The notes below the pieces were generated by a model, which was given only the letters and a program-made list of their open reading frames with translations, made no database searches and was not told the origin of the DNA. From the NCBI GenBank assembly GCA_011390385.1, contig JAABSN010000074.1, positions 1-16,097 on the forward strand: a DNA stretch of 16,097 nucleotides, written 5' to 3'. This document shows positions 13,468-16,097 of the stretch, piece by piece; the stretch's first letter is position 1; every line of letters starts with the position of its first letter. The DNA comes from Thioalkalivibrio nitratireducens. Lineage in GTDB: Bacteria > Pseudomonadota > Gammaproteobacteria > Ectothiorhodospirales > Ectothiorhodospiraceae. A program made the position numbers and the translations under genes.

Positions 13468-13501
13468 GTGGGGGCGTTATCGCGCCGCGATTCGCCCCCA
13501 C
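13468..13501 (+). terminator. Very stable hairpin between BON and PH-domain genes
   Basis: Arms GTGGGGGCG (13468-13476) and CGCCCCCAC (13493-13501) are perfectly complementary, and the interior ATCG-CGCCG-CGAT pairs again, giving about 13 bp. It is followed by TTC only, without a proper U-run. It lies 89 nt after the BON stop and 115 nt before the PH-domain start. Confidence 0.5.
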
Positions 13502-13615
13502 TTCATGCGCACTGCTCGAGTCTCAAGCCGGGCCAGCCAGCGGCGCACTCCCACCCGCAGTGCGGACCGCCGCGGCGCCATCCGGGGCACGCACGACACC
13601 TACAAGGAGATCGCA

Positions 13616-14113
13616 ATGACCAACGAAGACCTGACCGACCAACAACCACTACCCGACTACGATGAACATCCGGTGATGTTCCGCAACCAGCCGTTGGGCT
13701 ACATCGGCGTCTGGTTGCTGATCCTCGCACCGGTGCTGGTCCTGCTGCTGTACCGACAGGAAATCCGCGAGATGGGCAACTTCCCCCCGGCGGTGTTGCT
13801 TGCGGTCACGGGCTTCGGCTTCGTGATCCTTCTTTACTGGTTCGTGAAGACACGAGCCAAGCGGCTGCGCATCACCGGCGATCAGGTCCACCTGGAGCGC
13901 GGGTTGCTGAACAAGAGTCATGTCGAGCTGGATGTCGGCCAGATCCGGGCGGTGCGGGTGTACCAGAACTTCTTCGACCGAATCTTCCGGGTCGGGCGCA
14001 TCGAGATCTTTACCACCGGGGACGATCCCGAATTCGTGGTTGCGGGTATGCCTGGCCCGGATCGGGTTCGCGACCACGTGCGCAGCCACCTGGATAATCC
14101 GCCGGTCGACTAG
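13616..14113 (+). CDS. Bacterial PH-domain (bPH2/DUF304-like) membrane protein
   Basis: A 165-residue inner-membrane protein: an acidic N-terminus, two membrane helices (about 29-47 and 58-78), then a PH-like beta domain (about 83-155). Signature stretches are RLRITGDQVHLERGLLNKSHVELDVGQIRAVRV (split around residue 95) and GRIEIFTTGDDPEFVVAGMPGP. bPH2 proteins are common membrane accessories of unknown function. ATG has AAGGAGA (13604-13610) 5 nt upstream. The DUF2254 gene follows after 37 nt, suggesting an operon. Confidence 0.85.
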   Translation: MTNEDLTDQQPLPDYDEHPVMFRNQPLGYIGVWLLILAPVLVLLLYRQEIREMGNFPPAVLLAVTGFGFVILLYWFVKTRAKRLRITGDQVHLERGLLNKSHVELDVGQIRAVRVYQNFFDRIFRVGRIEIFTTGDDPEFVVAGMPGPDRVRDHVRSHLDNPPVD

Positions 14114-14150
14114 CGGCGGTCCGCGGGGAACCGCAGGAGGGTGCCAGTTC

Positions 14151-15479
14151 GTGAAGACCTGGATCATCAATCGGCTGTACGCCCTGCGCGCGACCTTCTG
14201 GTTCGTCCCGGCGTTGTTTGGCGCAGGGGCGATTGCACTGGCGGCGGTTGCGCTCAACGTGGATGGACAACTCGTCCGAGCCGGAATCTCCGCGGGCTGG
14301 TTGTACGCGGGGACGCCCGAGGCCGCGCGTTCCGTTGTCATCATGCTGGCAGGTTCGATGATCACCATCGCCGGCGTGACCTTCTCGATCACGATCGTGG
14401 CGTTGTCACTGACCAGCGCGCAGTTCGGTTCGCGACTGTTGCGCAACTTCCTCCGTGATCCGAGCAACCAGATCGCACTCGGAACCTTCATCGCCACATT
14501 TCTCTACTGCCTGATCGTTCTTCGGGGCATCATCGAGTCCGAGACACAGCCGGTTCCCGCCGTCGCGGTCACTGGCGCGGTCGCGCTCTCGGTGACGAGC
14601 ATCGGCGTTCTGGTCTACTTCTTCCATCACGTGTCGACGTCGATCCAGGCCAGCGAAGTCGTCGCCGGCGTCGCTCGTGATCTCGATTCAGCGATCGATC
14701 GCTTCAGCGCGGACCTTGGATCGCCAGACCCGGAAGAACAGCAGCAGGAGGCGGTCGTTCGCCTCGTGGATGCTGACGACGTACCGAGTGTTCGCAGCGG
14801 CTACGTGCAGGCAATCGACTACGGGCACCTGATGGAACTGGCGGAGGTACGTGACGTCGTCATCCAGGTACTTTTCCGCGCCGGCGACTTCGTTCATTCC
14901 GATACCACCCTGGTGCGAATCGGCCCAAAAGGACGCCTCGAAGACCGGGATGCTGACGGCATCCGCCGGGCCTTCCTCGTCGGCGGACAACCGACGGAGG
15001 AACAGGATCTCGAGTACTCCGTTCGGCGCCTCGTGGAGGTGGCGTTGCGCGCGCTCTCGCCCGGGATCAATGATCCGTTCACCGCGATGACGTGCATCGA
15101 CTGGCTTGGTGCGGCGCTTGGCCGCCTTGCAGAGAGCGGCATGCCCGCGTCGGAAAGGCGGGACACTGCAGGCCGCCTGCGGCTGCTGCTCGACCCGCAG
15201 ACCTTCGAGGGTGTTGCCGATGCGGCGTTGAAGCAGATCCGTCAGGCAGGCGTCTGTCATGTCGCGGTGGCGATCCGGCTGTTGGACACGCTGGCGGCAG
15301 TCGCGCCGCGCGCGCGGACGAGATCCCACGCCGAAACCCTGCGAAACCACGCCGACGAAGTACTCGCGGGCGCCCTCGAGGCGGCTGTGATCGACAGCGA
15401 TCGCGTCGCGCTTACGGCTCGCCATACCGCCGCCCGCCGCGCGATCGAGAACGCCGTGGCCGTGCCGGATCTGGGCTGA
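14151..15479 (+). CDS. DUF2254 family integral membrane protein
   Basis: A 442-residue protein with the DUF2254 N-terminal layout: MKTWIINRLYALRATFWFVPAL then four membrane helices (about 18-36, 60-88, 108-126, 136-158). The conserved FSITIVALSLTSAQFGSRLLRNFLRD (78-103) is characteristic. The long cytoplasmic C-terminal part contains AIDYGHL and ALSPGINDPFTAMTCIDWL, also family-typical. The function is unknown; channel or transporter activity is only speculation. Start is GTG 14151, with AGGAGG (14135-14140) 10 nt upstream; no ATG gives a better beginning. Likely translated from the same message as the PH-domain gene. Confidence 0.88.
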   Translation: MKTWIINRLYALRATFWFVPALFGAGAIALAAVALNVDGQLVRAGISAGWLYAGTPEAARSVVIMLAGSMITIAGVTFSITIVALSLTSAQFGSRLLRNFLRDPSNQIALGTFIATFLYCLIVLRGIIESETQPVPAVAVTGAVALSVTSIGVLVYFFHHVSTSIQASEVVAGVARDLDSAIDRFSADLGSPDPEEQQQEAVVRLVDADDVPSVRSGYVQAIDYGHLMELAEVRDVVIQVLFRAGDFVHSDTTLVRIGPKGRLEDRDADGIRRAFLVGGQPTEEQDLEYSVRRLVEVALRALSPGINDPFTAMTCIDWLGAALGRLAESGMPASERRDTAGRLRLLLDPQTFEGVADAALKQIRQAGVCHVAVAIRLLDTLAAVAPRARTRSHAETLRNHADEVLAGALEAAVIDSDRVALTARHTAARRAIENAVAVPDLG

Positions 15480-15536
15480 ACGCCCTGCTGCTGCAAGGAC
15501 CTGCGCACAGGTCGCCCAGGGATGCCCGGATGTTCG

Positions 15537-15551
15537 AGGGCGGCCCGCCCT
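15537..15551 (+). terminator. GC palindrome after the DUF2254 gene
   Basis: AGGGCGG-C-CCGCCCT is a perfect 15-nt palindrome 57 nt downstream of the DUF2254 stop. With a single central base the actual loop must open, leaving about 6 bp. No T-run follows. Possible weak terminator. Confidence 0.35.
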
Positions 15552-15649
15552 GATGAATTGAACACTGGCGCCCCGCGCGACGAGGATGCCAGAGAATGGA
15601 TGCGGACGGTGGGTCACCGCACAGACGGTACTTGCCCGGGTCGCTAACC

Positions 15650-15677
15650 TTGACTCGTCAATCCCGACACTTGTAAC
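15650..15677 (+). promoter_or_regulatory. Candidate sigma-70 promoter for the DUF883 gene
   Basis: TTGACT (15650-15655; 5 of 6), a 16-nt spacer, and TGTAAC (15672-15677; 4 of 6). A start would fall near 15684, only about 10 nt before ATG 15694, so the transcript would have a very short leader. This makes the call tentative. Confidence 0.3.
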
Positions 15678-15693
15678 GGATAGTGAGAAAATC

Positions 15694-15987
15694 ATGGAAC
15701 ACACCCAGTCAGCACAGTCGAAACTCCACACAAAGCCCGGAAACGGGGCGGACAAGAACGAACCGGTCGAGCGCGTTGCCGACGGCGCCCACGAAGCGGT
15801 GGACAAGATCGCCGACGCCACCCACCAGGCGGCGGATGCGATCGGCGAGAAAGGCGCGCAACTGCAAGAGCTGCAGGAAGAATGGCTGGAGAATGCCCGG
15901 GATTACATCAACAAGAACCCGGTGAAGTCGGTCGGTATCGCGCTCGCTGGTGGCTTCTTGATGAGCCGCCTGTTGAGTGGTCGCTAG
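15694..15987 (+). CDS. DUF883 family protein (ElaB/YqjD-like, ribosome- or membrane-associated)
   Basis: A 97-residue protein: a polar helical N-terminus with repeated A-D-A-x-H-x-A pattern (about 28-50), a charged helix QLQELQEEWLENARDYINKNP, and a C-terminal membrane helix VGIALAGGFLMSRLLSGR (80-97). This is the ElaB/YqjD/DUF883 layout; E. coli members are C-tail-anchored, associate with ribosomes and appear in stationary phase or stress. The start is ATG 15694; an in-frame ATG at 15586 would add a dissimilar 36-residue N-terminus. The next gene starts 12 nt after the stop codon. Confidence 0.85.
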   Translation: MEHTQSAQSKLHTKPGNGADKNEPVERVADGAHEAVDKIADATHQAADAIGEKGAQLQELQEEWLENARDYINKNPVKSVGIALAGGFLMSRLLSGR

Positions 15988-15998
15988 AGGTCGCCCTC

Positions 15999-16097
15999 AT
16001 GGATGCATCCTCCACCTCCACTGGCACCCCGGAGCATCGCCCCGGGGTGCTGCAGGATGTCCGCTCCCTGGCCCGCGAGTTGCGCGGGCTGTTCCAT
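15999..16097 (+). CDS. Phage-holin-like membrane protein (DUF1469/YqjE family), truncated by window end
   Basis: The first 33 codons read MDASSTSTGT and end DVRSLARELRGLFH. The stretch VRSLARELRGL is typical for the amphipathic start of DUF1469/YqjE proteins, which regularly follow DUF883 genes. AGAGG overlaps the DUF883 stop as the RBS. The rest, including the expected two membrane helices, lies outside the window. The family call therefore leans on context. Confidence 0.6.
   Translation, partial: MDASSTSTGTPEHRPGVLQDVRSLARELRGLFH

Overview
The window is a 16.1-kb piece of a high-GC bacterial chromosome, most likely from a gammaproteobacterium. The signs are the IPTL-CTERM surface protein, the NtrC-type two-component system, the DUF883 and holin-like gene pair, and REP-like palindromes. 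I cannot fix the genus; an Ectothiorhodospiraceae/Chromatiales-type host would fit but is only a guess. Coding is dense, and most start codons have a good ribosome-binding site (RBS). No rRNA, tRNA, CRISPR array, transposase or prophage module was seen.

Left part (1-4379). The window opens in a non-coding stretch with a long foldback (24-120) and a REP-like hairpin (126-157). An EamA/DMT transporter follows (269-1171, +). Convergent to it lies a minus-strand pair: a universal-stress-like protein (3573-4172) followed by a SulP anion permease (1384-3480). The permease carries an unusual coiled-coil insertion in what should be a periplasmic loop.

Regulatory heart (4172-7279). A membrane histidine kinase (4383-5864) and an NtrC-type response regulator (5861-7279) overlap by 4 bp and are divergent from the stress/SulP pair. 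The intergenic region holds a good sigma-54 (-24/-12) promoter facing the stress gene. It also holds three 15-bp palindromes of consensus GTTGCA-N3-TGCAAC, 87, 149 and 171 bp upstream of the predicted start. Two of them overlap the -10/+1 region of a sigma-70-type promoter for the kinase. The simplest model is that the phosphorylated regulator binds these sites, activates stress gene plus SulP through sigma-54, and restrains its own operon. This is the most complete and testable system in the window.

Middle part (7336-10397). An Apa2-type ATP adenylyltransferase (Ap4A phosphorylase) on the minus strand is bracketed by two 78-bp direct repeats. Next come a secreted ice-binding-like IPTL-CTERM protein with a clear terminator and a glycine-zipper lipoprotein, both minus strand.

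Right part (10789-16097), all plus strand, is a run of small envelope-related genes: a secreted protein with four peptidoglycan-binding repeats and an unassigned C-terminal beta domain, a DUF3309 membrane peptide, a BON lipoprotein, a bacterial PH-domain membrane protein, a DUF2254 membrane protein, a DUF883 ribosome/membrane-type protein and the start of a phage-holin-like (DUF1469) gene cut by the window end. Such genes are commonly linked to osmotic and envelope stress; here that is inferred from family and neighbourhood only.
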